Origin: Limnohabitans sp. 2KL-1
Lineage (GTDB): Bacteria; Pseudomonadota; Gammaproteobacteria; Burkholderiales; Burkholderiaceae_C
Assembly (NCBI RefSeq): GCF_003063435.1
Contig: NZ_NESL01000001.1
Span: 372,001-436,000, forward strand
Length of the DNA: 64,000 nucleotides
Direction of reading: 5' to 3'
Numbering within the stretch: the stretch's first letter is position 1; each line of letters begins with the position of its first letter. The notes beneath the pieces were generated by a model. That model was not told where the DNA came from. It searched no databases and was given only the letters and a program-made list of their open reading frames with translations. Positions 8,200 to 16,724 of this stretch are shown here, one piece after another. The translations under genes and the position numbers were made by a program.

Positions 8200-8838
8200 T
8201 CAAACCCCCCGCGCCAACACCGGAAACAACTTGTGCAGCCCGTCGGCCATCACCTCGACCGCCAGGGCCGCCAGGATCAAGCCCATCAGGCGGGTCATGA
8301 CGTTGATGCCGGTTTTGCCCAGGATGCGGGCAATCGGGGTGGCCAGTGAAAAGCACAGCGCCGTGGCCAGGGCAATGACCACACCGTAGCCAACCAAGGT
8401 GCCCAGTTGGGCGAAATTCTTGGCTTTTTCGGCATAGATCACCACGGTGGACATGGTGGCCGGCCCGGTCAGCAGCGGGATGGTCAGGGGCACCACGGCG
8501 ATGCTGGCGCCTACGGCCGCTTTGGCTTCGGCGTCGTGCACTTCGTCGGCGTTGGCGCGGGCTTCGGCGGGTTGCGCATTCAGCATCGACAGGGCCGATG
8601 TGAGCAGCAGCATGCCGCCACCGACCTGAAAGCTGGCCAGTGAGATGCCAAAAAATTCCAGAATTTGCAGGCCCAGCAGGGCGCTGGCGGCGATCACGAT
8701 GAAGGCGGAGGTCGATGACACCCAAATGGTGCGCTGGCGCTGTGCGCGGCTGAAGCCTTGGGTGTAGTGGATGAAAAACGGGACGATGGCCAAAGGGTTG
8801 ACGATGGCCAGCAGGGTGATGAGCGGTTTGAAGTCCAT
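8200..8838 (-). CDS. MarC-family integral membrane protein
   Basis: 212 aa with six hydrophobic segments (begins LITLLAIVNPLAIVPFFI; later LTIPLLTGPATMSTVVIYAEK and MTRLMGLILAALAVEVMADG, both family hallmarks). Inner-membrane protein of unknown transport role; the old link to multiple antibiotic resistance was not upheld for E. coli MarC. A CACAAT box lies six bases before the ATG with no Shine-Dalgarno, so the mRNA may be leaderless. Confidence 0.88.
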   Translation of the reverse strand: MDFKPLITLLAIVNPLAIVPFFIHYTQGFSRAQRQRTIWVSSTSAFIVIAASALLGLQILEFFGISLASFQVGGGMLLLTSALSMLNAQPAEARANADEVHDAEAKAAVGASIAVVPLTIPLLTGPATMSTVVIYAEKAKNFAQLGTLVGYGVVIALATALCFSLATPIARILGKTGINVMTRLMGLILAALAVEVMADGLHKLFPVLARGV

Positions 8839-8857
8839 CGGCGCATTGTGCCCCGCT

Positions 8858-9319
8858 TCAGGTAGCTGGCGTGCGTCGGCGGAACATGCTCCAGCCTTCC
8901 ATGTGCAGGACCTTGTCGCCGTGCTGGTTGAACATTTCCCACAGGTTGCGCGTCATGCCCACGTCGGGACGCTTGCTCATGGGTTTGGTCTCCAACACCG
9001 TGCTTTGCAGGCGCAAGGTGTCGTTTGGGTAAACGGGTTTGAGCCATTTGAGGCCTTCGATGCCGGGTGAGCCCAGGCTGGAGGTTTCGTGCAAAAAGTT
9101 GGTCACCATCAGCCGCATGGCCATGGCGCAGGTATGCCAACCGCTGGCCGATAAGGCACCAAATACCGAGGCTTTGGCCGCTTCGTCGTCCAGGTGAAAG
9201 GGCTGAGGGTCGAATTGGGTGGCAAAGGCGATGATTTCTTCGCGGGTGGGCGTGATGCAGCCCATGTCCCGCACCTCGCCGACCGTCATGTCTTCCCAGT
9301 AATACTTGATTTGCGCCAT
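8858..9319 (-). CDS. MaoC-like (R)-specific enoyl-CoA hydratase/dehydratase
   Basis: 153 aa hot-dog fold protein. The hydratase motif is present as FDPQPFHLDDEAA (Asp and His catalytic pair), followed by GLxASGWHT. Relatives hydrate trans-2-enoyl-CoA thioesters. Its ATG shares one base with the TGA of the upstream SDR gene (TGATG), so the two are coupled; together they could interconvert enoyl-, 3-hydroxy- and 3-oxoacyl thioesters. Substrate chain unknown. Confidence 0.88.
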   Translation of the reverse strand: MAQIKYYWEDMTVGEVRDMGCITPTREEIIAFATQFDPQPFHLDDEAAKASVFGALSASGWHTCAMAMRLMVTNFLHETSSLGSPGIEGLKWLKPVYPNDTLRLQSTVLETKPMSKRPDVGMTRNLWEMFNQHGDKVLHMEGWSMFRRRTPAT

Positions 9320-10065
9320 CAGCGGCCTCCCGAGATGTCCAGAAAGCTCATGGTGGTGTAGCTGGCATTGTCCGACAGCAGCCAGACAATGCCTTGGGCC
9401 ACTTCTTCGGCGGTGCCGCCGCGCTGCGCAGGTACCAGGTGTTGCAGGTCTCTCACGCGGTTGGGCAAGCCGCCCGATGCGTGGATATCGGTCTCGATCA
9501 AGCCCGGGCGCACGGCGTTGACGCGGATGCCCTCGCTTGCGACCTCTTTGGACAGTCCGATGGTGAAGGCATCGATTGCGCCTTTGGCGGCGGCGTAGTC
9601 CACATATTGACCGGGTGCGCCCAGGCGCGCTGCGGCGCTCGACACGTTGACGATGCTGCCGCCTTCGCCGCCGTGTTTTGTGCTCATGCGGCGCACGGCT
9701 TCGCGGGCGCAGATCAGGCTGCCGATCACGTTGATGTCGAACATGCGCTTCCAGCGGGCCACGCTCATCTCGTCCACGCGAGCGGTGACGTCCACCACAC
9801 CCGCGTTGTTCACCAAGCCACTCAGGCGGCCGAATTTGGCATCGATGTGTTCGAACATGCGCAGCACTTGCACTTCGTCGGCCACATCGGCTTGAACCGA
9901 CATGGCTTGCCCCCCCGAGGCGCGGATCTGTCGCACCACCTCGTCGGCGGCCAGCGAGTTGGCGGTGTAGTTCACAGCCACCGACCAGCCATTTTGGGCG
10001 GCCAAAAGGGCGGTGGCGGCCCCGATACCCCGGCTGCCACCGGTCACCAACAAGACCTTGTTCAT
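9319..10065 (-). CDS. Short-chain dehydrogenase/reductase
   Basis: 248 aa classical SDR. Rossmann motif TGGSRGIG (8-15), NNAG (86-89), catalytic Ser143 (NVSS), Tyr157 and Lys161 (YAAAK), and the PG segment after RVNAVRPG. Start at 10065, where AGGAG precedes ATG; a start 18 codons upstream lacks a site. NAD(P)-dependent oxidoreductase of the FabG-like group. First gene of an operon with the MaoC hydratase, and divergent from the HCCA isomerase gene. Confidence 0.88.
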   Translation of the reverse strand: MNKVLLVTGGSRGIGAATALLAAQNGWSVAVNYTANSLAADEVVRQIRASGGQAMSVQADVADEVQVLRMFEHIDAKFGRLSGLVNNAGVVDVTARVDEMSVARWKRMFDINVIGSLICAREAVRRMSTKHGGEGGSIVNVSSAAARLGAPGQYVDYAAAKGAIDAFTIGLSKEVASEGIRVNAVRPGLIETDIHASGGLPNRVRDLQHLVPAQRGGTAEEVAQGIVWLLSDNASYTTMSFLDISGGR

Positions 10066-10094
10066 CACGTATCTCCTGCAAAAATTCCGGACTG

Positions 10095-10108
10095 CGGTTA
10101 AAACCGCT
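10095..10108. promoter_or_regulatory. Palindromic operator candidate
   Basis: GCGGTT-AA-AACCGC is a perfect inverted repeat in the 81-base gap between the divergent SDR and isomerase genes. Its position fits a shared operator controlling both directions; no regulator gene is adjacent. Confidence 0.4.
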
Positions 10109-10146
10109 GTTTTGTTCAACGATTACACAACACACAAGGAGACAGC

Positions 10147-10749
10147 ATGGGTCGCACAGTGGACTATTACCTCGCCCCCCAGAGCCCCTGGGCCTATTTG
10201 GGCCATCAGCGCCTGGTGGAGATCGTGCAGCGCACCGGGGCCAAGGTTCGGGTGATGCCGATGGATTTGGGCGGCAAGGTGTTCCCGATTTCTGGCGGCT
10301 TGCCCTTGGGCCAGCGTGCGCCGCAGCGCCAGGCTTATCGCCTCGTGGAGCTTGCGCGTTTCAGTCGGCACCTGAATGTGCCTTTGAACCTCAAGCCCAA
10401 GTACTTTCCGGTCGGCGGCGATGACGCTGCGCGCCTGATCATTGCCGCCGATCTGGCCCAAGGCCCGCAGGCGGCCATGCAGATCGCAGGTGCGATTTTG
10501 GCGGCTTGCTGGGCGCAGGAACGCAACATGGCCGATGACAAGGTGCTGGCCGAATTGCTGCAAGAACAAAATTTGCCCGCCACCTTGCTTGAACAATCGC
10601 ACAACCAGGCGGTGCAGGAGCGCTATGAGACCTGCACCCAGGCGGCCATCGATGCCGGGGTGTTTGGTGCCCCCAGTTATGTCGTGGATGGCGAAATTTT
10701 TTGGGGCCAGGACCGACTCGATTTTGTCGAGCGGGCCTTGACGCAGTGA
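10147..10749 (+). CDS. 2-hydroxychromene-2-carboxylate isomerase family (DsbA-like)
   Basis: 200 aa. Kappa-class GST/DsbA-like fold with the family N-terminus DYYLAPQSPWAYLGH, in which the Ser replaces the redox Cys, and the C-terminal GVFGAPSYVVDGEIFWGQDRLDFVERAL. HCCA isomerases use glutathione in naphthalene breakdown, but most genomic members act on unknown substrates. AAGGAG precedes the ATG. Followed after 26 bases by a dienelactone hydrolase, hinting at aromatic or CoA-thioester metabolism with the divergent SDR/MaoC genes. Confidence 0.88.
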   Translation: MGRTVDYYLAPQSPWAYLGHQRLVEIVQRTGAKVRVMPMDLGGKVFPISGGLPLGQRAPQRQAYRLVELARFSRHLNVPLNLKPKYFPVGGDDAARLIIAADLAQGPQAAMQIAGAILAACWAQERNMADDKVLAELLQEQNLPATLLEQSHNQAVQERYETCTQAAIDAGVFGAPSYVVDGEIFWGQDRLDFVERALTQ

Positions 10750-10775
10750 AGTGTTTGACCAACGAGGAGATTCAA

Positions 10776-11465
10776 ATGGGCATGATGATCGAATTGAAAG
10801 CTGCTGATGGCACTCTGGTGCCCGCTTACGAAGCGCGCCCCGCAGGCACGCCCAAGGGCGCGGTGGTGGTGATTCAGGAGATTTTTGGCGTCAACAGCCA
10901 CATGCGCAGCGTGGCCGATGGCTATGCCGCCGAGGGCTATGTGGCTGTGGCACCGGCGGCCTTTCACCGGGTCAAGTCCGGGGTGGAGTTGGGTTATTCC
11001 GAGGCTGACATGGGTGAAGGCTTTGGCTACAAAACAGCGGTGGAGGCTTTGCCTGCGCCCGGCGTGATGCAGGACATCCAGTCCGCGATTGACCATGCTG
11101 CAAAGGTGTCGGGCGGCAAAGTGGGCATCGTGGGGTATTGCTGGGGCGGTTTGCTGACCTGGCGCGCAGCCTGCACGTTGACCGGTCTGAGTGCAGCGGC
11201 CCCCTATTACGGCGGCGGTGTGACGACCGAAGCCGAAATCGCCCGCCAGCCCCGGGTGCCCGTGATGGCGCATTTTGCCGACGAAGACAAGTGGATTCCG
11301 CTCGATTCCGTAGAGGCTTTCAAGAAAGCACACCCGCAAGTGCAGGTGTTCACTTATGCGGCGCACCACGGCTTCAACTGCGATCAGCGCGGGGCCTGGC
11401 ATGCCCCTTCGGCGCAATTGGCCCGTGAGCGCACACTGACATTTTTTGCGCAACATCTGGGCTGA
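10776..11465 (+). CDS. Dienelactone hydrolase family protein
   Basis: 229 aa alpha/beta hydrolase with a Cys nucleophile: Glu35 (VIQEIFGVN), Cys122 in GYCWGG, Asp in ADEDKWIP (169/171) and His198 in AAHHGFNCD, the full dienelactone hydrolase set. GAGGAG lies seven bases before the ATG. Probably co-transcribed with the isomerase gene. Relatives open dienelactones from chloroaromatic breakdown, but many are general carboxymethylenebutenolidases of unknown substrate. Confidence 0.9.
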   Translation: MGMMIELKAADGTLVPAYEARPAGTPKGAVVVIQEIFGVNSHMRSVADGYAAEGYVAVAPAAFHRVKSGVELGYSEADMGEGFGYKTAVEALPAPGVMQDIQSAIDHAAKVSGGKVGIVGYCWGGLLTWRAACTLTGLSAAAPYYGGGVTTEAEIARQPRVPVMAHFADEDKWIPLDSVEAFKKAHPQVQVFTYAAHHGFNCDQRGAWHAPSAQLARERTLTFFAQHLG

Positions 11466-11614
11466 AATGCCCTTTTCTCAGGGGCTGTCTTCTCGTGTGG
11501 GAGGATGCCCCTGTATTCGACGCCCGTATCAGCGTGCGTGCCCAAACAGGTCTGTGTGGCGAACTTCCATGCGCGAGTGGGGGTTCGCTGTCAACCAATG
11601 ACGCTCGCCAGCGC

Positions 11615-12739
11615 TTATTCGCTGGTTCGCGCCAGATAACGCTTGCGCCAAAACACCAGCCCCATGACCAGCGCGATGCTGCCCATGCTGCCCAGCGTCC
11701 ACCAGAAAGCTGAGACCTTGTGCAGCCAAGGCATGAACTCGAAGTTCATGCCGAAAATGCCGGCGATCAGGTTCAGTGGCAAAAAAATGGCGGTCAGCGC
11801 CGTCAGGGTGCGCATGATGTCGTTGGTGCGGTTACCCTGCACGTTGAAGTGCATTTGCACCGCCGTTTCGGTGTTGTGCTCCAGACGGCGCACATGCTGC
11901 ACCACCCGGTCGATGTGCTCCAGCACATCGCGGCTGCGGATTTTGAGCAGTTCGTGTTCGCGCTGGGCGGCGCTGTCTGCGCCAACGCGCCAGCTGTCGA
12001 GGGCTTCGGTCCAGCTTTGCATGGCGGTGTGCTGGTCGTCGCACAGGGCTTCGAGCTGGTGCAGCGCCAGCCGGGCATGCAGCAGCGCGTCCCAGCGGCT
12101 AAAGCGCGTGCGCGGGTGCAGCAGTTCGGCTTGCCAATGGTCGAGCTGGCGGCTCAGTTCACGGCGCAAGTCCAGATAACCATCGACCATGTGGCTGACG
12201 ATGCGCAGCATCATGTCGGCCGGGCTGTGGGGCACGCCACGCGCCCCGGCAGAGCGCGGGTCGGCTGCGTCGTGGGCCTGCGTGCTGGCCAGCAGGCGGG
12301 CGGCATAGGCTTCGCGCACGGCGCAGTCGGCCGGGTGCACGCTCAGCAGCACCCGGTCAAACACCGCAAAGCCGACCGGGCTGGTGTCGATGCGGTGCAG
12401 CACCGGCGGGCCGGGGCGTTTGCCGGTTTGCAGGTTCAGGCCGTTGTCGGGCCGGGCGTCTGCGCCATCCGGGCGCTGGGCCAGCCGCCTGAACACCATC
12501 AGGTCGTAGTGCGAGCTGTAGTCAAAACGCGAGGGCAGTTGGGCGTTGAGCAGGTCCGAGACGTGCAAGTCCACCAGTGTTTGGCCGGTGAGCTTTTCCA
12601 GGCTGTGCTGGATGGCCTCCAGTTCTGCCCGGAACGCCTCGCGTGAGCAGGCGATCCAGACATAGCCGGTCTGCGGCAGCTGGTCCGGCAGCGCCAGTGC
12701 GGCGTGCACCTGCACGCCCGAAATGCTGAAAACCCGCAT
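11615..12739 (-). CDS. CorA/ZntB-family divalent metal transporter
   Basis: 374 aa. Long cytoplasmic helical domain followed by two C-terminal membrane segments (LTALTAIFLPLNLIAGIFGMN and WTLGSMGSIALVMGLVFW). The pore signature GMN is present in GIFGMNFEFMPW (about residue 331). Family members form pentameric Mg2+ (CorA) or Zn2+ (ZntB) channels. Begins eight bases after the hemB stop on the same strand, so they share an operon; magnesium or zinc supply to HemB is a tempting but unproven link. Confidence 0.88.
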   Translation of the reverse strand: MRVFSISGVQVHAALALPDQLPQTGYVWIACSREAFRAELEAIQHSLEKLTGQTLVDLHVSDLLNAQLPSRFDYSSHYDLMVFRRLAQRPDGADARPDNGLNLQTGKRPGPPVLHRIDTSPVGFAVFDRVLLSVHPADCAVREAYAARLLASTQAHDAADPRSAGARGVPHSPADMMLRIVSHMVDGYLDLRRELSRQLDHWQAELLHPRTRFSRWDALLHARLALHQLEALCDDQHTAMQSWTEALDSWRVGADSAAQREHELLKIRSRDVLEHIDRVVQHVRRLEHNTETAVQMHFNVQGNRTNDIMRTLTALTAIFLPLNLIAGIFGMNFEFMPWLHKVSAFWWTLGSMGSIALVMGLVFWRKRYLARTSE

Positions 12740-12747
12740 GGGGCGGC

Positions 12748-13779
<1,032 letters not shown>

Positions 13780-13892
13780 TTAAGCCAAAGGCGCAGGGTC
13801 GCCATGGCGTGTCTCGCCTGCGGAAAATGAACTCATGAAAATCATAAAATGAGAAATTTACCGAATAAATCACGCAAAAACTCAAATCTATC

Positions 13893-13921
13893 TTGATATC
13901 GGTTTTGATATTTGATAAATT
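13893..13921 (+). promoter_or_regulatory. Sigma70-type promoter of candidate sRNA
   Basis: TTGATA (13893-13898), 17-base spacer, TAAATT (13916-13921), set in a strongly AT-rich block (about 13835-13925) unlike the surrounding sequence. The predicted start at 13928-13930 falls exactly at the first hairpin of the candidate sRNA. Confidence 0.6.
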
Positions 13922-13928
13922 CTAGGTG

Positions 13929-14027
13929 GGCAGATTCTGCCTCCCGCTTTTCCTCCCTGAGCGGGTGCCTTGATGTGTGACAGCAAAAAGGCTTCCTGCC
14001 CTCGGCTTCAAGCCGGGGGTTTTTTTT
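13929..14027 (+). ncRNA. Candidate small RNA with anti-Shine-Dalgarno loop
   Basis: A transcript of about 100 bases is predicted from a promoter ending at 13921 to a terminator ending at 14027. It would fold as three hairpins: GGCAG-ATT-CTGCC (13929-13941); CCCGCT-loop-AGCGGG (13943-13965) exposing TTTCCTCCCTG, a CU-rich loop complementary to ribosome-binding sites; and the terminator. Between hairpins 2 and 3 lies an open stretch ending in CAGCAAAAAGGC. Exposed CCUCCC loops are known in several proteobacterial regulatory sRNAs that block translation. No protein-coding frame fits. It is not recognisable as 6S, 4.5S or tmRNA. Confidence 0.6.
13999..14027 (+). terminator. Intrinsic terminator of candidate sRNA
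   Basis: CCCTCGGCT (13999-14007), loop TCA, AGCCGGGGG (14011-14019), then eight T. Nine pairs with one T-G. No protein gene ends upstream on this strand, which is the main argument for a non-coding transcript. Confidence 0.8.
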
Positions 14028-14080
14028 GCGCGTGTGATCGCATGTGCCCATTTGCCAATGAGTCTGACTACACTCAAGCC

Positions 14081-14509
14081 ATGCTCTGGATCAAAGCCCT
14101 TCACATCGTTTTCGTCGCCAGCTGGTTTGCCGGGCTGTTTTACTTGCCCCGCATTTACGTCAATTTGGCCATGGTCCCTTCTGACTCAACGGCCGAACGG
14201 GCCAGGCTGATCTTGATGGCCCGCAAGTTGTACCGCTTCATGACGATTCTGGCGGTACCTGCACTCGCGCTGGGTTTGTGGCTTTGGCTTTATCACGGCA
14301 TTGGCATGGGTGGCGGCCAAGGCTGGATGCACGCCAAGTTGTTGATTGTGCTGGCTTTGCTGGGCTATCACCACAGTTGCGGTGCTTTGTTGCGTCGGTT
14401 TGAAACCGGTCAAATGCAGCGCAGCCATGTCTGGTTTCGTTGGTTCAACGAAGCGCCTGTCCTCATGATGTTGCTGGCCGTCATCTTGGTTGTGGTCAAG
14501 CCTTTTTAA
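14081..14509 (+). CDS. hemJ: Protoporphyrinogen oxidase HemJ
   Basis: 142 aa membrane protein with four hydrophobic helices. Oxidises protoporphyrinogen IX to protoporphyrin IX, the penultimate step of heme synthesis. Family marks: start MLWIKALHIVFVASWFAGLF with the conserved His8, YLPRIYV, LGYHHSCG and the ending FRWFNEAPVL...VVVKPF. Formerly annotated CopD-like/UPF0093. A TACACT box lies six bases before the ATG with no ribosome-binding site, so the mRNA may be leaderless. Paired by context with hemB. Confidence 0.92.
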   Translation: MLWIKALHIVFVASWFAGLFYLPRIYVNLAMVPSDSTAERARLILMARKLYRFMTILAVPALALGLWLWLYHGIGMGGGQGWMHAKLLIVLALLGYHHSCGALLRRFETGQMQRSHVWFRWFNEAPVLMMLLAVILVVVKPF

Positions 14510-14524
14510 GGTCGGGCATTTGGC

Positions 14525-15640
14525 ATGCGCACCCTGAACACGCGCAACACCGCAGCTTGGCCTTTGTTCTGGATCTATGCGACCTTGATCGTGTACGCCA
14601 GTCTGTATCCGTTTGACAATTGGCGTTTTCAGGGGATCGCGCCTTGGTCGTTCTTGACAGCGCCGTGGCCGCGCTACTGGACGGGTTTCGATGTCTTATC
14701 GAACGTGCTGGGTTATGCCCCATTGGGTTTTTTGCAGGCCTTGGCGTTTTATCGGACAAACCGTCGCCATTCGCCTCTTGTGTGGGTGGTTTTGACGGCT
14801 GCAGGTCTCTCGCTGCTGATGGAGTCGCTGCAAATGTTGTTGCCTGTGCGCGTGCCCTCCAATGTCGATGCTGCCTTGAATGTCTGTGGTGCCATGGCCG
14901 GGGCCGTGGTGGCGCGGGGGTTGGCGTGGGCAGGCATGATGGACCGATGGGGCCGATTTCGGGACCGTTGGTTTGGTGTCGAGGCCAGCGGCGCATTGGC
15001 ATTGCTCGCCTTGTGGCCCTTGGGCTTGTTATTTCCCGCGCCTGTGCCCTTTGGCTTGGGGCAGGTGTTTGAGCGGCTGGAGGCGGCGTTCACGGAACTG
15101 TTGCAAGACACACCTTGGCTGGAGTGGTGGCCGGTGCGCGAGGTGGAGTTGCAGCCTTTGCTGCCCATGACCGAAACGGTTTGCGTGACATTGGGCGTGC
15201 TGTTGCCCTGTTTGTTGGCGTATGGCGTGGTGCGACGCACGGCGCAACGATGGGCGGTGGCGGGTGGCTGCTTGCTTTTGGGCTTGCTGGCCAGCGCCCT
15301 TTCTGCCGCATTGACCTATGGGCCAGCCCATGCTTGGGATTGGGTCAGTCCCGAAGTGTTCAGGGGGCTCCTGTTGGCGGCTGTCTTGGCGGCCGGGTTG
15401 GTGTGGAGCCCACCGCGATTGTGCTGGGTACTGGCCTTGGCTGCCTTGGTGCTGCAGTTGAGCTTGCTCAACAACGCCTCCGCCGATGTGTATTTTGCGT
15501 TGACCTTGCAGACTTGGGAGCAAGGCCGGTTCATTCGTTTTCATGGCCTCATCCAGTGGCTGGGATGGCTGTGGCCTTATGCGTTGTTCATTTACCTGGT
15601 GCGCAAGTTGTCTGGGTCGAGCCCTTTGCATTCAGCGTAA
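14525..15640 (+). CDS. VanZ-like family membrane protein
   Basis: 371 aa. N-terminal VanZ-like domain (about 10-125: YASLYPFDNW, DVLSNVLGYAPLGF, then LLMESLQMLLPVRVPSNVDA, the usual core) followed by a hydrophobic C-terminal half with several more membrane spans. VanZ confers low teicoplanin resistance in enterococci; the role of proteobacterial relatives is unknown. Starts 15 bases after hemJ, so probably in the same transcript. Confidence 0.82.
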   Translation: MRTLNTRNTAAWPLFWIYATLIVYASLYPFDNWRFQGIAPWSFLTAPWPRYWTGFDVLSNVLGYAPLGFLQALAFYRTNRRHSPLVWVVLTAAGLSLLMESLQMLLPVRVPSNVDAALNVCGAMAGAVVARGLAWAGMMDRWGRFRDRWFGVEASGALALLALWPLGLLFPAPVPFGLGQVFERLEAAFTELLQDTPWLEWWPVREVELQPLLPMTETVCVTLGVLLPCLLAYGVVRRTAQRWAVAGGCLLLGLLASALSAALTYGPAHAWDWVSPEVFRGLLLAAVLAAGLVWSPPRLCWVLALAALVLQLSLLNNASADVYFALTLQTWEQGRFIRFHGLIQWLGWLWPYALFIYLVRKLSGSSPLHSA

Positions 15641-15665
15641 AAGGCGTCGGGCCTAAAATTCGGGC

Positions 15666-16010
15666 ATGAGCATCGAAAACAATTCACTTTATTTCAAGCG
15701 GCATATCTTTTTTTGCCTGAACGAGCGCAAAAACAACGAAGCTTGTTGTGCGCAGCACAATCCACAAGCCGCTTTTGACCACTGCAAGGCTCAGGTCAAA
15801 GCTTTGGGCTTGGCGGGCCCCCAAGGCGTGCGCGTCAACAAAGCAGGGTGTCTGGACCGTTGTGCTGGTGGGCCTGTCGCCGTCGTCTATCCCGAGGGTG
15901 TTTGGTATACCTATGTGGATCAGACCGACATCGATGAGATTGTCGAGTCGCATTTGAAGAATGGGCAGATCGTGCAGCGGCTGGTTACACCCGAAAATAT
16001 GGGGCGCTGA
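15666..16010 (+). CDS. Thioredoxin-like [2Fe-2S] ferredoxin-type protein
   Basis: 114 aa. Thioredoxin-fold ferredoxin related to the NuoE/HoxE-type domain: first cysteine in HIFFCLNER, then NKAGCLDRCAGGPVAVVYPEG with the C-x3-C pair; an extra Cys pair (EACCAQ) also occurs. Probably a small cytosolic electron carrier. A TAAAAT box lies six bases before the ATG with no Shine-Dalgarno (possible leaderless mRNA). Its TGA shares one base with the next gene's ATG (TGATG). Confidence 0.87.
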   Translation: MSIENNSLYFKRHIFFCLNERKNNEACCAQHNPQAAFDHCKAQVKALGLAGPQGVRVNKAGCLDRCAGGPVAVVYPEGVWYTYVDQTDIDEIVESHLKNGQIVQRLVTPENMGR

Positions 16011-16636
16011 TGAACTCGGCCACCCAGATGTTGAGCTTGCAAGGCGATGCAGGACTGATTGAGGCCTTGCTGGATGAGCCTGTCGGCGGCGTGACCCGTG
16101 GCACCGCCGTGATTGCACACCCGCATCCTTTGTTTGGCGGCACCATGCAAAACAAGGTGGTGCAAACCTTGGCTCGCGCCTTTGTCCAATGCGGTTGGCG
16201 GGCTGTTCGGTTTAATTTCAGGGGTGTAGGTGCCAGTGCCGGATCCTACGATGAGGGGCTAGGCGAGGCGAACGACATGTTGAAAGTGATTTCGCAAGTG
16301 GCCCCCAAGGGGTCGTTGTCCTTGGCCGGGTTTTCATTCGGCGCATTTGTCACGAGTCATGTGGTTCAGACGCTGGGCGTTGAACGCTTGCCCGAAAAAC
16401 TGGTCTTGGTGGGGACGGCTGCATCGCGCTTCAGTGTTGCGCCGCTGCCACCCGATGTGCATCTGGCCAGCCTGGTGCTGCATGGCGAGCAAGACGATAC
16501 GGTCTCCTTGGACAGCGTCATGGATTGGGCTCGTCCGCAGTCATTGCCCGTGACGGTTATTCCCGGCGTGGGACATTTCTTTCACGGGCAATTGCCATTG
16601 CTCAAAGCCTTGGTTGTGCGCCATTTGACGGCCTGA
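16010..16636 (+). CDS. Alpha/beta hydrolase (COG2945-like)
   Basis: 208 aa. Small alpha/beta hydrolase: HPHPLFGGTMQNKVVQTLA, RFNFRGVGASAGSYDEG, nucleophile Ser in AGFSFGAF, Asp in HGEQDDTV, and His in GVGHFFHG. These motifs are typical of the uncharacterised COG2945 group found beside ferredoxin-like genes. Translationally coupled to the [2Fe-2S] protein by a TGATG overlap. Substrate unknown. Confidence 0.87.
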   Translation: MNSATQMLSLQGDAGLIEALLDEPVGGVTRGTAVIAHPHPLFGGTMQNKVVQTLARAFVQCGWRAVRFNFRGVGASAGSYDEGLGEANDMLKVISQVAPKGSLSLAGFSFGAFVTSHVVQTLGVERLPEKLVLVGTAASRFSVAPLPPDVHLASLVLHGEQDDTVSLDSVMDWARPQSLPVTVIPGVGHFFHGQLPLLKALVVRHLTA

Positions 16637-16724
16637 TCGCAGGGCTTGCACGGCCCACTGAATTCCGTGTGTGTGCTGGCTCAGGGTGTTCATCGCAGCC
16701 CCATTTACCAAGGTACAAGTCAAT

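Noticed and set aside
9320..10135. In-frame upstream extension of the MaoC gene to 425 codons
   Set aside because: The extension is the wrong frame of the SDR gene; MaoC relatives start at MAQIKYYWED and ATG 9319 is coupled to the SDR stop.
13929..14027. 6S RNA or 4.5S RNA
   Set aside because: Too short and lacks the long 6S bubble or the SRP GGAA loop; three separate hairpins instead.
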